From: Linnemannia hyalina
Taxonomy: Eukaryota; Mortierellomycota; Mortierellomycetes; Mortierellales; Mortierellaceae
Length of the DNA: 64,000 bases
Reading direction: 5' to 3'
Assembly (NCBI GenBank): GCA_019671135.1
Contig: JAHRHY010000014.1
Coordinates: 1,486,001 to 1,550,000, forward strand
Positions 33,901 to 45,762 of this stretch are shown piece after piece. Position numbers and translations under genes: made by a program. Position 1 is the stretch's first letter; every line of letters starts with the position of its first letter. A model generated the notes under the pieces. That model saw only the letters and a list, made by a program, of their open reading frames with translations, made no database searches and was not told the DNA's origin.

Positions 33901-36900
33901 CCTGACCCTGCCTCTGCCGCTGCGCCGGAATGCTGGTGGGTGTTGTTGTCAAAGACATGCGCCCGCCCAGCGATAGGCGAAACGACATCACAAGCACCAT
34001 AATAATCCAACAACGAGAAAATCTGGATCGTCTCTACAAGGGAGACCTTAATATCCACAACCTTCATCATATCCGACTTGACCACAAACATGTCCATCGT
34101 CACATTCTCCCCGGCGGCGGCGACGGATTTGTCGATGTTGGCTCCAAACCCGACTTCGTCCAGCTCGTCGGTGCTGCCCTTGCGAGATCCCAATTTCGGA
34201 CGCGACCCTCCGGTGCTGCCCTGTTGTTGGAGGTCGAGTTCCTGTTGGTACTGTTGTTGTTGTTGTTGTTTGACTTGGCGGGAGCGGTACTGGTCTTCGG
34301 CAGAGAGCATCTCGTCTGGGTCAAAGCGCGCCTTCTTCACAGACACTGACGCATCACCACTCAAACTCCCAGCCCCAGACGCACAAACCAAATCCACCAT
34401 AGAACGGCTCGACAACGCGCCAATATCTGAATACGACCGCGTCATACCCGGCCCTGCCTGATGCGCCGACAAAGAAGTCGACCCACCAACACTCGACGCC
34501 GCCGACGAAGGCGGTGGGGCACTTAGCGAACCTCGTCTCTGATGTGACGACTGCCGCCGGTAATTATGTCCATGGTGCCCATGCCCGTGATGACTGGAGG
34601 AGGATGACGAGGAGGTAGCAGGTCCCAAACCCCAGAGACTGTACGGCTTCACGGCAGCGGTGCCTAGGACGGAGTTCGCTTTTGGGATGACGAACCTAAC
34701 CCCCGCTTGACGCTTCACTCCTCCAGCTGCAGCTGCAGAGGAGACAGAAGAGGTTCCAGATGTGATGGATGAGGATGCAGACGCGGTGGTGGTGATCATA
34801 GCCTTGTTGTTGATGGAGGTGGACGGGTTGAGGTCATGCGGGGACGTGATCTTTGTAGCGGCACGGATCTGGACGAGTTCGAAAAGTGATAAGGGTAAAG
34901 GATGTTGCAGGACAAACATCTCCTTCCCACGACGGATATGCACATTCCTAAATGATGTCCACAAAAATAAGGGTTAATTAGCATTATGAAGTACAAGAGT
35001 ATGTTATTTAAGCGAAAAAGTCCAAAAAAAAAAAGCTCCAGAGAAAAAAAGAGAAAACGAATAAAGAGGACTTACGCGGTAAGCTGGTAGCTGATAGAGG
35101 CATGCGCATTGCGATAAGTACCCCCAACACGTTCAGGAATCCGCATCTGGAAACTGATTCCTTGCTGCGTCCCCGGGGGGAGTCTCCCGGGTTGTGGCAG
35201 GTCAGTCTCTGCCAGGGATGAGGAAGAGTGCATTAGGGATGATGACCTGCGCGGGATAGGGCCGCAGGTCGATGAAGATCCCAACTGTGATGACGAAGTG
35301 GCCGTGTGTGAGGTTGAAGAGGATGCTGAGGTGGAAGAGGAAGAGAACGAAGAGGAGAAGGAGGAGGTGTCGAGGATGCATTTGAGTTCCTCGATCGGTA
35401 GGACTTGTGTCTTGTGGAGGAAACAGTGTCGGTCAGTCCTTGTCCTCGACAGTAGTCCTGCTCCCGTTGTCACCTCTACTCATCCACACATTATCCACAG
35501 GAAACGAAAAAACTACATTAGTTGCCATCCTATCATTGCTATTTCACCCAGTGTGGTAACACAAAATGCAAACAAAAGGAGAAATTTACCTTCAAGTCCA
35601 GTCAAATCAATCTCAATATGCTCAACCCACACAGCCCGATCCTGCTTCACCTTCTTCTTCTTCCCCCCTCCCTTCCCCTTCTTTCCCCCTCCTCCACTTC
35701 TGCTCTTACTCTTGACAGCAGCCTTGACTTCGTTCTCAAGTAGTTCCTTCGCAGTAATGACCAGCACCCCTCTCAACACCTCCCCTCCGGCCTTGATCGG
35801 TTCTGGAACCTTCCAGTCCAGTTTCACGGACGAGTGCTTCATGACCATTTTGCAGACCCTCGGGCCGAGGTATAGGTGTTGTTCTTCCTGATTAGGATGG
35901 AGGTGGATGTGATCGGTGCTGGTGGGTGGAAGGCCTTTGCGGCATAACTCCAAAGGATTCTGCTGATCCTGAGCAACTTGATCTTCCTGCTGCTGTTGTT
36001 GCTGTTGTTGGTATTCGGCGATGGTGGTGGTGGCATGAGCCAGGTACTGCTGCGAAGAAGACTTCGAAGAAGAAGAGGGCTGTTGTGTTTGTGGTGTCAA
36101 GGATCCTGTAACTACTCCGTCAATAGACAACGCCTTTCTACCCTCCTCCTTCTCGCGCCTTCTACTATCACTATCCCTCAATTCTCCCCCTGACACTGTG
36201 GAATCCATCTCTGAATATGAATGTGAATGTTCTGTCACAGATGAAGGAGAAACGGACGTCATGGAAGAACCCGATGATACTGATGCCGATGACGAGACAG
36301 AAGAGTCCACCGTCGAGGCGTCCGACCCTCCAACCGACCCGTCCTTGATAGAACCGGCAACAACAGCAGCGGAAGCAGGGGTTAGACTAGCACCACTGCT
36401 GCTGGCAGTCTCGGTTGATGCTGTAGAGGGCATGGACACAAATGCCCGCGAGGGCGCTGGGGTAGGCGACGTCGTAACAGTCAGCTGTGGATGATGAGTT
36501 CGGACTTTACAACACTTGGGTGTCGGATCGACCAATAGCCCAAACGACCCATTATTATCCACCGTACCAATACTCCGATTCAACCCTCCTCCTCCCGTCG
36601 GTCCTGACGCTTTCGCATCCTGCTGTTGTTGGCAAGGTGGAGGTGTAGTGGTGGATGCGGCGCCGACTTTGGAGTATGAGAAGCGGCGGTTCTTTTTCTG
36701 CCTCTCTGAGGATCCTGTACTCCCGGCACTAGGATTGTGCTGATGGTGGTGGACGTGATGGTGGTGTAGTCGATGGTGGTGGTGGTGTTGAGTGTGGCTG
36801 TGGGGTGTATGAGAATAATAGATGTGCTGTCGTGGTGGAGAATATGCATATCCTCCTGGCGATGTTGTGATAGTGGTCTGTGCTTGTTGTTTTTGTTTTA

Positions 36901-37390
36901 GTTGACACGCTTCTTGTGGTTGCGATTTTGGTGAATTTTCGACCTTCTTCGCATTCACAACTACTGGTGTAGGTACTGGTGGATGTTGTGGCACAGGGTG
37001 AGGGACACAAGTGCGCAGAGAGGCCGACCGCACAATCTGAGGGAACTCCACCCGATCGTCCGCACCTCCGCTTCTACTTCCTCTCGCCATCGTTGTCGTC
37101 GTAGACGTTGCCGTCTCCTTTGAAGACGTCGCAGGTTCAGAAACAACAGACCCAAGGACAGATTCCAATCCTGCGGCAGAGATTATGACAGTCGCCTGGA
37201 TCTCATGTGTACTCCCTCCATCTTGATCTCCACCAGCGCTTCCTCTATTCGACCCAACGATGAGTGCTGCCTCTTTGCTGCTGATGCTGTTGTTGATGTT
37301 GTTGATGTGGGCGGTTGTCTTTGTTGTTGTGGGTGGTGGACGTTGGTGTGGTGTCGTTGGTAGGTGTGCGAGGTATGTTGGGTCGTTCAT
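30957..37390 (-). CDS. giant alpha-arrestin-like protein (LDB19/ART1-like)
   Basis: Four exons in transcription order: 37390-35590, 35475-35076, 34947-33714, 33599-30957, joining to 2025 aa. All junctions keep the frame. Residues 1-500 are disordered, with a His-rich block (about 200-230) and Ser/Thr runs. The arrestin N-fold starts near 510 (SVKLDWKVPEPIKAGGEVLRGVLVI, VEHIEIDLTGLE) and continues in exon 2 with LPPGTQQGISFQMRIPERVGG. The C-fold spans exons 3-4 (DIKVSLVETIQIFSLLDYY; MGAFLELPIEIVS). Long insertions interrupt the folds, including a KKGKGGGKKKK loop. Exon 4 adds ~850 residues of Ser-rich tail, an acidic run and a basic end (ARIAWLAKYGDAFKQVYG). Alpha-arrestins recruit Rsp5-type ubiquitin ligases to transporters, usually through PPxY motifs; I found none by eye. 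A KKVTF near 31760 could dock PP1. Confidence 0.85.
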
Positions 37391-39018
37391 TTGGTATGCT
37401 TAAGGTCAAGTGAACCCGTGAGGAAGAGAAAGGGTGAGGGAGGGAGCGAAGGTATAGGTTGCTGAGATGAGAATGTATGGTGCACTAGGGTATTTGTTTG
37501 TAAATCCTTTGAGTTGTCGTTGTCAGTGTCGGTGACGGTATCGGTGTTGGTTACGAGTGTTGCCTCCTATTGATAAAGAAAACAAAAAAAGAAAGATGGT
37601 TATAAAAAGAAGGAACTAAGGCCCAAAAGAGAGAAGTCGAAGAGGATAGTTGATACGGCAAACTTAAAGAAATGTACCACCCCCTCCTTCTCCTTCCTTA
37701 TCCATTGCTATCATCATTGTCGTCACATAGAACAACGGGGAATGCTCTGTTGACAACACACTGGCCTCTTCACTTTTGTTCCCTGTTGTCGTCCTCCTCT
37801 CTTAACTCTGCCTTGGTTGCTTGGTTGGCGGTGGTGGCAAGCAAGTAAGGTTACTGTTAAGAAAACACATACAGAAAGCAGGAACATGCACCTCTCATGC
37901 AAAGAGTAGAAAGTGCCCATTTGGTGGGGTGGGTTTGCTCCATTCGTTGAAGCCAACAAGGGGGATGAAGGAGTGAGGCCGGAAATATAACTGAGCTGTG
38001 CGTAGTGCGTCCGTCTGTGTGTATATGTCTTCAGTGTAGTACAACACATAAATCATGAACAAGTGTATTGTCTCCTGGGAAAAATAATAGCATGCATACC
38101 GCAGGAACATTTACCTTTGGCTGAAGGAAGGGAAGGAGAATGAAGGAAAGGAAAAGAAAAAGGGGAAGATACGTTTTGCCTGGTGTTGCAAGTATATGTG
38201 GCTGTTGTGCAAACAAACACAATAGAAACCGTTATGTTGAGAGAGGGTGACGGTGAGAGAGAGAGGAGGGGAAAAGAGAGTTACAAGGGAAGGTAATTTA
38301 AAGTGGGAATGATGGATGTAAGGTATGGTAATGGAAAGAGGGAGAGGGTAAGAGGGACAGAGAGGAAAGAGAAAACAAGGGCGAACAAAAATGATCGTTA
38401 GTGTGAGCACAGTAGGAGCAACAACTAAATGTAGGAGGATGAAGAGACCAAGCTAAGGAATTGCAGTGGGTGCATGTGTTGTCAAGGAGAATAAACAAAG
38501 GAAAAATAAGAGCAAGAGAGGGAGGGAGTGTATGAGGGAGGGAGTAAGGGAGAGGAAAAAGAGAAATCAAAACAGCAGCGACTGGGATAACATCCAGCTT
38601 GGCCAGGATAGAGGTCAGTTAGATATTGTCATTACACAAGTTCTTTCCTATCGACAGATAGTTACAGATTCCAGTTCGACAGACGTAGCTGCTGCCTGTC
38701 AGTAGAGAAAGGTCGTTGCATTCATCATACACGCACTGGACTACAATGTCCCTCTCTTCATTTTGTTTGTTCGTGTCCATGGTCAAGGCCAAAGTGGAAT
38801 GTAACTCCCTTTGTTGTTGATGCTGTCGTCACTTGGAGACCCCTTTTAATCTTCTTCTTCCACCCCTCATATCACTCTTTTTGTTCCTGAACACCTTCTC
38901 TTTGATAAATTGATTTTTTCTTTCCGCTGATCATCACAACGCGTCCGGATTGAAGGTGTCTTTGCCATCAATTTTAAAAACGCGTACCACGCATAACAAT
39001 ATGCCCTTCTCCTCACCT
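37391..39018. other. intergenic; arrestin 5' leader and spacer
   Basis: 37391-37700 is probably the arrestin 5' leader; upstream untranslated exons are possible. 38100-38570 is a purine-rich tract (pyrimidine-rich on the minus strand). No credible gene seen. Confidence 0.5.
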
Positions 39019-39291
39019 TTACTGATCTTCCTCATCAGGAGGAGGAGGAGGAGGTCCTTGTTGCTGAGGATGATTAGGAGGAGCGACCACATCCTGAACA
39101 CCGAGATGGACAAACATCAACTCAGCTGGGACCTGGACTGGGGCAGGAGCAAGGAGAGGTTCGACTGGAAGAGGTGGCGGTATATGATTAATGATAAGCA
39201 CGGCTGGCATCGCGTAGGACATGATCGAGGGGACGAGCGCTTCTTGGGATGGTGGGCGGACTGCCGTGTTCGGCTGTCGGTAAGCGGTCAT
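39019..39291 (-). CDS. small Pro-rich orphan protein
   Basis: A single-exon ORF of 90 aa, unrecognised. It starts MTAYRQPN, has a hydrophobic core (IMSYAMPAVLIINHIPPPLP), continues as Pro/Val/Leu with no runs, and ends in a PPPPPP stretch then DEEDQ. The start codon lies in an AAGATGAC context. It sits next to, and on the same strand as, the larger Pro-rich gene at 39526-40617. Both combine a hydrophobic Ala/Ile/Met segment with proline runs, so a common origin is conceivable but not shown. Confidence 0.45.
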   Translation of the reverse strand: MTAYRQPNTAVRPPSQEALVPSIMSYAMPAVLIINHIPPPLPVEPLLAPAPVQVPAELMFVHLGVQDVVAPPNHPQQQGPPPPPPDEEDQ

Positions 39292-39525
39292 CTTCTGCGT
39301 GGGTGAACTTTGAAGTGCGAAATAATTTGAAGAAGTGAGAACAAAGAATGGTGATGTTAGATGGTGGATGAATGCAAGGTGCGAGGATTGTCTTCCTCCT
39401 TTATAGATGCCATCCTTCGTTTCGCGTCAAAACGGCTGTGCAAGCAACTTCCGAAGGTGGCAAGCTTAACGATCGAAAAAGCAGCTCCATCGTTAAGTTT
39501 TTCTCTCATCTTAGGGCGAAGATCG

Positions 39526-40617
39526 CTAGAAACCTCGAACTTTCGACTCTTTGAACTACAATGAGCCCCTTGATACATTAGACATCAAGTAATAATACTC
39601 ACATTGACCAATTTCGAAGTGGCAGTGATGAAGCACTGCCCGCACGTGACCCTGCCATATCCTTTTTCAACTTTGTGCTCGGTCTCAAAAGGGACAGGTA
39701 ACACACAGCAAAAAAAAGAAGAATACAGAGGAACGGTTGTTGAGTCCAGAAAAAGAATAAAAGAATCGTAACAAAGAGGGAAAATTCGAAAACAAAAATA
39801 AAACAACACCTCCGAGCATCATCATATCTCTTCCTTCCATCTACCCTTCCCTTCGCCCCCTCCAACTGTACAATTACGACACCAAATGAGTATCTGCCAT
39901 TGTCTGCCTGCCCAGAAGCCGAAGCGACCGCCGTCGTTGTGGAGGAAGAGAAGGGGGGTTGCCGGCGCTGTTGACGCTTCTTGTTCTCCGGAGGTTGCTG
40001 AGGCTGTGCTGTGTGACTGTCGTGATCCACTTTGCTGACGTTGATGTTGTCGATGCTGCCAAAAGACATGTACACTTTGGTAGACCACAGGAGGTGCATG
40101 AAGGAGGGGGATTGTTCCTGCGACTGGATCGACGATGCCATGCAGGAGCAACTAGCACAGCTGGATTTGTGATTGAAGAGTCGACTGCAACCCTTACTCC
40201 CTCTGCTGATGAAGAAGAGGGGAAAGAGGCAGGGTGTGGTTGTTGGGGAAAGGTGGGAGGAGAGAAGTTCTGTATATGTTGATATTGTTGGTGGTGATGG
40301 TAATGGCCGTTTTCCTGCTCCTCAGCGATGGGCTCCGGAATAACAATGCCAGCAATGTCATCCGCAACTTCCAAGAGAGGGTCGAGTTCAGGAAGATCAA
40401 CAACCATCAATGTGGCCGCACCTGGTGGTGGCGGAGAGGGTGGTGGAGGGAAAGGTCCTATGGGTATCATCGCAAGGCCAACAGCAATGGCAAGGGCAAC
40501 GGCAGGTGCAGGGTCGAAGGGTAGTCCATACTCGGTGACTTCAACATTGACTTCGGGAACGCTATCGCTGTCAGGTACGTTCGAGCGCGGTCGTCGTGCT
40601 GGTACTTTTATAAACAT
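39526..40617 (-). CDS. hypothetical Pro/His/Gln-rich protein, tentative exon model
   Basis: Not recognised. Exon 1 (40617-40198, 140 aa) starts MFIKVPARRPRSN, has a hydrophobic stretch (AVALAIAVGLAMIPIGPF, about residues 40-58), a Pro run, an acidic segment and an HHHQQ region. A GGA/GTAAGG donor and a GATCCAG acceptor give a 74-nt intron into exon 2 (40123-39845). Exon 2 reads SQEQSPSFMHLLWSTKVYMSF and then a Gln/Arg/Pro part. Two more exons are suggested by splice signals (39683-39603 with RVTCGQCF, then 39555-39526 with the stop), totalling 269 aa. Exon 1 is the best supported; the 3' half is uncertain because all three frames stay open there. The start at 40617 is preferred over the in-frame Met at 40656 because a protein-like sequence begins there. 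Confidence 0.45.
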
Positions 40618-43190
40618 GGTGGGTGAAGTGGTACAGCTACAGCTGTGGAGGTGCAATAAACGGGAGGGAGGATGACAAGGAGGAGAGGGGTGCTGCTGTA
40701 TTACTGTGAAATTAAGGGCTGTCGGCGTGTCTGGGTGAGCGATGTGAGGTTAGATAATAGAGAGCAAGAGAAGGTTGAGAGTTAGGAATGAGAGTAAGTG
40801 TAAAAGAGATTGAGCAGGAAGTAGGGGTGAAGAGAGACACAAAGGGCTAAAAGTACTAGAAAAAGAAAAGAAACAACAAGAGATTCCTAGCTTGTTTTAT
40901 ACTTTTTTTATTTTCCGTTGGCGGACATGCTTTGCCAGGGATCCATTTAGGTATGCACATTTGTTTCTTTTTGTTGCTTAGTTGAAAAGAAAAAAAAAGT
41001 TAAAGAAAAGTGAGAACACGCTCAATCAAATCCTCTCACTTTATATTCCATTGAATCGTATTTCCAATCGTATTCAACACTTTACAACGGGAAGGAAGAC
41101 GAGGAAAAGGTTGGGGATTAAAGCATGCATTGCGGACGACTATAGAAAAAAAGAAGGAAAAATGCAATGCTGCAAGAAAACAGGATTCAATTGATTCACG
41201 TCTTTCTTAATTTACTCGATTCAATTCAATCCGCCGTATTATAAACCTCATTTCTATGGCACGGTCATGCTTGAACAAATCTTGTCCCACTTCCCCTTGA
41301 TCGCCCGTTGCCGCCCTTTTCTCCATTTCCTTTCCTTGCTTTCACCCTGTGGTCTGTAGACATCTTAATCATCAACATGCTTGCTGACTTGATATAGCCT
41401 GCATAACCCCACATATGAAGTACGATACGTCTCTTTCTCCCGCTCTGTCACTTTTGCCTCAACTCACTTTCCCTCCTCTATGCAAATAATACCCCTTCTT
41501 TTTTTTTTCTTTCAACAACAACAACAACAACAGCAGCAACAACCTTGAAATTGAATGGCCATTGAGTTCCCCTTATACTTTTATTAGAACAACAGCGACA
41601 ACGAGTCCCCCTCACTCTTACCCCATCCATCTATCCACTACCACCACCATTTTCCCCCTGACCCTCATAGACAATCGAAAACTCCTTCTTTTTTCCCCTT
41701 GTCTTTTTCCAGAAGGCGGAAAATGGGCTCCCATTAATTTTCTCCCCTTACTAGAGAAGAACACCTTCGTAGAAGCAAACTATTTTGGAGTATCGACTTT
41801 GTTTTGTGAAGAATGAGGGTATTGCGCCATGAGACCATTGGAAGGAAGTGGAGAGTGTGCGCTGGAAAAAAAAATGAAGTTGAGATGAGGCAATGTAGGA
41901 CCAAGCAGTGTTAGGCAACCGAAAAAGCGAGCGGGATAAAGAGTGGATGGACCCGTAGAATAGGTACGAACATGGTGATACAAAACAAGAACACGGACAA
42001 TGATCTTGGTCCTAAGCAAAGCAAAGCGCAGTGCGGTAATTGTACGACGAGTAAACAAAACGGATAGAAAAATGACCATAGAAGGAGATAGAGATGGGGT
42101 AGAGATAGAAAAAAAAGCCAAGAATGGGAGACGGAGGGCAAAAGAGAGCACAATGACGCTAAGACGATCGACTTCTTTGTATTTCAAAGAGTGGAAGAGG
42201 GTAAAAGTGAGGCTATGAGGAAAGTCTAGTCGTTTCGTAGGTAAGCAGGTCATGTCTCCTTTTTTTGTAACCCATTCGTTCACTCCATCTGGCAGACAAT
42301 GATCAGACGAGACATTTTCAGTGGCGATTATTAAGAGACAATGATTGATCCAGGCACAATAGCATGCACAGTGATGATGATTCATAAGTTAGAAACGCAC
42401 CAAGGTCGATTACGTCCAAGAAGTTATTATTGCCACAGTGATGGCCAATCCTTAACTTCGGGCCTCGGCATTCGCTCTCTGCTTCGCCAGGTATAGCTAT
42501 TGTTAGACAAGGGTGCTGATGTGAATGAAGAAACAAAAACAAGAAAAAAAAGTCAATGCGACAGAGAGATGACAAGAGATGGCCTCCTCACCTCTGTGGT
42601 GTCAGTAGAGGGGGACCCCTTGGCTGGCGCCCGCCTAATGGCACAGCAGCATAGCTATGATGCGACTCCAACGCCGCACCGTGCAGAGAAGGAGGTGTGT
42701 AGGTAAACAAAGGAACAAAGGAAAGGAAAGGACGTCATAGGTTGGACAGTTGACAGACGGGGCTTAGGCGAAACTCCGAAAGTCCCAAATCAATCAGCCA
42801 CATACAACCTTGTTTTCACTTGATTAAGGAGAAGCGTGACAGAAATAAGAAAGGTGGATTGTTTCGACTCAAGAATTCTTATAAACCTTTTTCTTGTTCT
42901 TCTTTGTGAACTCCAAATAGTCTTTATCTATCGTCATAGCTGAGGGCATCAGTTAGAGGATTGTCCTTGCTTTTTGTTTAATTTGCTGCCTGGTGCTCAC
43001 AAGGGCAAAAATAAAACAAAAAAACGGTCGGTCACTCCCAAGAGAGTAATTCCACCGAGTATCCTTTGTGCATAGTAACCACACCGTCAATGGTCGTTTT
43101 AATGATAGTTAGGGCGTATCGCATCATGGAAGTTTCTTGCTAGATCTCTGCGCCATGAAACGCCTTGGCCAACAACGAAACGCTAGGAAT
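40618..43190. other. intergenic, no gene seen
   Basis: A/T- and purine-rich spacer with a CAA repeat at 41513-41545. ORFs such as 41780-42385 (minus, 201 aa) translate a pyrimidine-rich strand into Phe/Leu/Ser/His runs and were not called. Confidence 0.5.
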
Positions 43191-44690
43191 CTATTGCTGA
43201 CGTGCCTGCAACTTGCTTGCAATCTCACGCTGGAGCTCCTGCTGCTTTCGCACCTTGGCCAACGACTCGATTGAGCGCAGGTCGTTGACAGTATCCTTCG
43301 TCTTGCCGAAGTAGACGTCCTTCAGCAAATGGCGCATTTTCGTCTCCATATCCTCAATCATCCTGCCAATGTTGGCAATGTGCATCGATGGGTCATCAAC
43401 AATTCCATCCATCTCTGCCTATTCATCGTTGTTTTTCGATAATAAAAAAAAGATAAAAATTGATGTTAAATTCATCGTTTTTCAATATATCAACGGTCCA
43501 TGTAATTGTCTGCCCCTGAGAGAATCGTTCATACCTGGCGAGTCATGCTTCCTGAGAGGTTCATGTCGCCCAATTCGTTCTTGCTGCTGAGCATGTAGAG
43601 CATGACGGTCGATGTGAGTTTGTAGTGAGCATTGCGAGCCTTCTCCTGCGCCTCAAAAATGTGAATGCTGTCCCATGCTCCCTTTGCCCTTCCCTTTCCA
43701 TCGCCAACTAATATGTCACGTAGAGAAGAACGAGTTGAATGTTAGTCCATCGTCAATTGCTATCGGAATGTAGAGAAACAGATGATCAATTGAAACCACA
43801 ATTGAGCACGTCCAAAGGTATCAAAATCTCCCGTAATATCCAAACATACTCTTTTTAATGAGGACAACGCCGGCAAAGGCACCGTCCTCGAGATCCCAAA
43901 AGTAGGCCGATGAAACTCCTCCTTCAAAGTAGAGCTCCCTGTAGGTGTCGAACGCATCATTCGCTGCAATCTCGAGCTTGCGGAGCTTGGCTGAAGGGTA
44001 GGTAGCATCAGCCAAAGGAGGACTGAACTCGTTCGACCAAGGCGAGCTAATTGTTTCGAAGAAAAGGGTATGTTTGAGCACATGTTGCTTTTCTTGGTCA
44101 TTTTTTAAGGTGTAATCCTGTCAGGTACGTTCCCGAGAACTTATTCATCCTTGCAAAGCTTGTTCGAGACCTTTCCAACTGCGAGCGTTCTATCTGAAGA
44201 TCCTGTCAAGTATCGTTCCTGAACAACCAAATAGTCATACTCCTGAAGCAACTGGCTACAGGACGCAAAACCACACCGCCACCTTTCCTTGCTTACCGAT
44301 AACTGTTACTATCCCGGTTATAATCACAGAGCAAATATTCCCTCCCTGACTTTACACAGGTCTGGACCTTGAGGGGCTGGTCGATGGATGATAAAAGGTC
44401 CTCATGGAGATCGGGGAGGAGGGTCATGAGCGAGGCCAGGTTCTCCTCGGTGTTCTGAGGAGGCAGGCGACGCATCAGGTCGAGTGCGCAATCCAATTGT
44501 TGTTCCTGGTCAGCCTAGCGTTGGAGTAGATGGTAAGCAGCATGTGTTAGTTGGTGTGATGGAGAGCATGCAAGCAGGGGTGGAGTTGGGGCACGCTGCC
44601 AGGTGTAAGCGAACGCGTAGGAAGGGGTGGAGAAGGGGTTATCAGGCGAGGAATGGCAGATGTGTGCGTATGTTTGTTGCTGGTTACCAT
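43191..44690 (-). CDS. CAP2: F-actin-capping protein subunit beta
   Basis: Five coding exons in transcription order: 44690-44688 (ATG only), 44514-44297, 44046-43850, 43707-43535, 43418-43191, joining to 272 aa, the normal family size. The protein pairs with the alpha subunit to cap actin filament barbed ends at cortical actin. Landmarks cover the whole family: [74 protein letters not shown], the [10 protein letters not shown] and [13 protein letters not shown] strands, [23 protein letters not shown], and [15 protein letters not shown]. The C-terminal tail ([15 protein letters not shown]) is the actin-binding tentacle. The ATG-only exon is chosen because exon 2 opens with [11 protein letters not shown], has no ATG at the family start, and ATG/GTAACC precedes it by 173 bases. 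Confidence 0.93.
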
Positions 44691-44925
44691 GGCCGTATTT
44701 GTGTTGTTTGTTGGTGGGGAATGTAAGGAGGGGGAAGTAGGGAGAAAGAGGAGAAAGAAGCGTGATGGTCCAAGGTCGAACGTCTCTTGTTCTTGTCCTT
44801 GTCTTTACTCCTTCTCAGTTCGCAGGGGGAAGGCTCAATTGTCGTGTTTACTACTCACACGTCACAAATTCATATTCAAAAAAGAAGAGGGGAACTGCAA
44901 TGTACAAATATCGTTCAAGAGGATT

Positions 44926-45762
44926 TTATTGTTTTGATGAAGGTGGGATGTCGACCACAACAGGGAAGACAGGAAAAGACCCAGGCATCCACTCCTCTCT
45001 TGGCCCTGGGACATTACTATTGGCGTTGGTGGTAGTAGGGTGGTCATTATTTCTGTTAACGGTGTTTTCAACAGGCAGAGTGGATGCCATCGACAGGGAT
45101 AGGCTCGAATGAGTCCGCGTTGGAGTTCCCTCAGCGGGAGTCGCAGGCCGACTGGAAATCGGAAGAAATGACAACCCTCCCGCCTCCGCTTTCTCATCCA
45201 CGTACTCCTTAGGCTTGGGAGAGGCTGGATCGACATACGGATTAGGGATCGGCATTGGGTAAGTAGGGGTACCATATGGCTGTGCGATTGACTGGGCTTG
45301 AACCTGCCCCATCTCTGAAACACCACCATCCACACCATCCACACCATCAATACCTCGAATCTCAACACCACCAAAAGCAGCAGCGACCAAACCATCAGGA
45401 TCATCCACAGATTTTCCTTCTGCCTCCATTACAGATCGCTCCTTCAATGCCCGTCGTCTCGCCCTCCACCGCGCAAAATGGACCGCCGCCACAATTAACG
45501 CCACAAGCCCAAACAAGGCCGCAAACGCAATCGCAACAGCCGGGCCATCGTTACGCTTTCCGTGATTGTCATCAACAGTGCACGAGTAGGTGCCGTTTGG
45601 TCTGTAGCAGGTTGGATTCCGCGTGATGACGGGTCGGGGTCTTGCTGGGACCACAGGGTCAGGGGCGGGGGTCGGTCTGGGGGTCGGTCTGGGAGTTGGT
45701 CTGGGTGTCGGTCTGGGAGTTGGTCTGGGGGCTGGTCTGGGGGTTGGTCTGGGGGGAGCCAT
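44926..45762 (-). CDS. single-pass membrane protein with PTPR-repeat N-terminus (paralogue A)
   Basis: A single exon of 278 aa. Residues 3-35 are a Pro/Thr/Arg repeat of period four. A small region with Cys52, Cys61 and an NGT glycosylation site at 56 follows. A single membrane segment (about 75-97, AVAIAFAALFGLVALIVAAV) is followed by a basic stop-transfer (RWRARRR). The ~175-residue tail is disordered, with Gly/Asp repeats, a PKPKEYVDEK motif and a conserved end (EEWMPGS then VVVDIP). No cleavable signal peptide is seen; an in-frame TGA 9 bases upstream rules out a longer start without an intron. The topology suggests the Pro-rich end faces out, as in fungal wall-stress sensors, but this is inference. 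It is a tandem paralogue of the gene at 47017-47985. Confidence 0.75.
   Translation of the reverse strand: MAPPRPTPRPAPRPTPRPTPRPTPRPTPRPTPAPDPVVPARPRPVITRNPTCYRPNGTYSCTVDDNHGKRNDGPAVAIAFAALFGLVALIVAAVHFARWRARRRALKERSVMEAEGKSVDDPDGLVAAAFGGVEIRGIDGVDGVDGGVSEMGQVQAQSIAQPYGTPTYPMPIPNPYVDPASPKPKEYVDEKAEAGGLSFLPISSRPATPAEGTPTRTHSSLSLSMASTLPVENTVNRNNDHPTTTNANSNVPGPREEWMPGSFPVFPVVVDIPPSSKQ
45655..45757 (-). repeat. tandem 12-bp repeat coding PTPR
   Basis: About eight copies of a 12-bp unit (CCCAGACCAACT and variants on the minus strand) encode the Pro-Arg-Pro-Thr repeat at the N-terminus of paralogue A. Copy number may vary between strains. Confidence 0.85.

Noticed and set aside
41780..42385. 201-aa minus-strand ORF
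   Set aside because: The composition (Leu, Phe, Ser, His from pyrimidine runs) matches translated low-complexity DNA.
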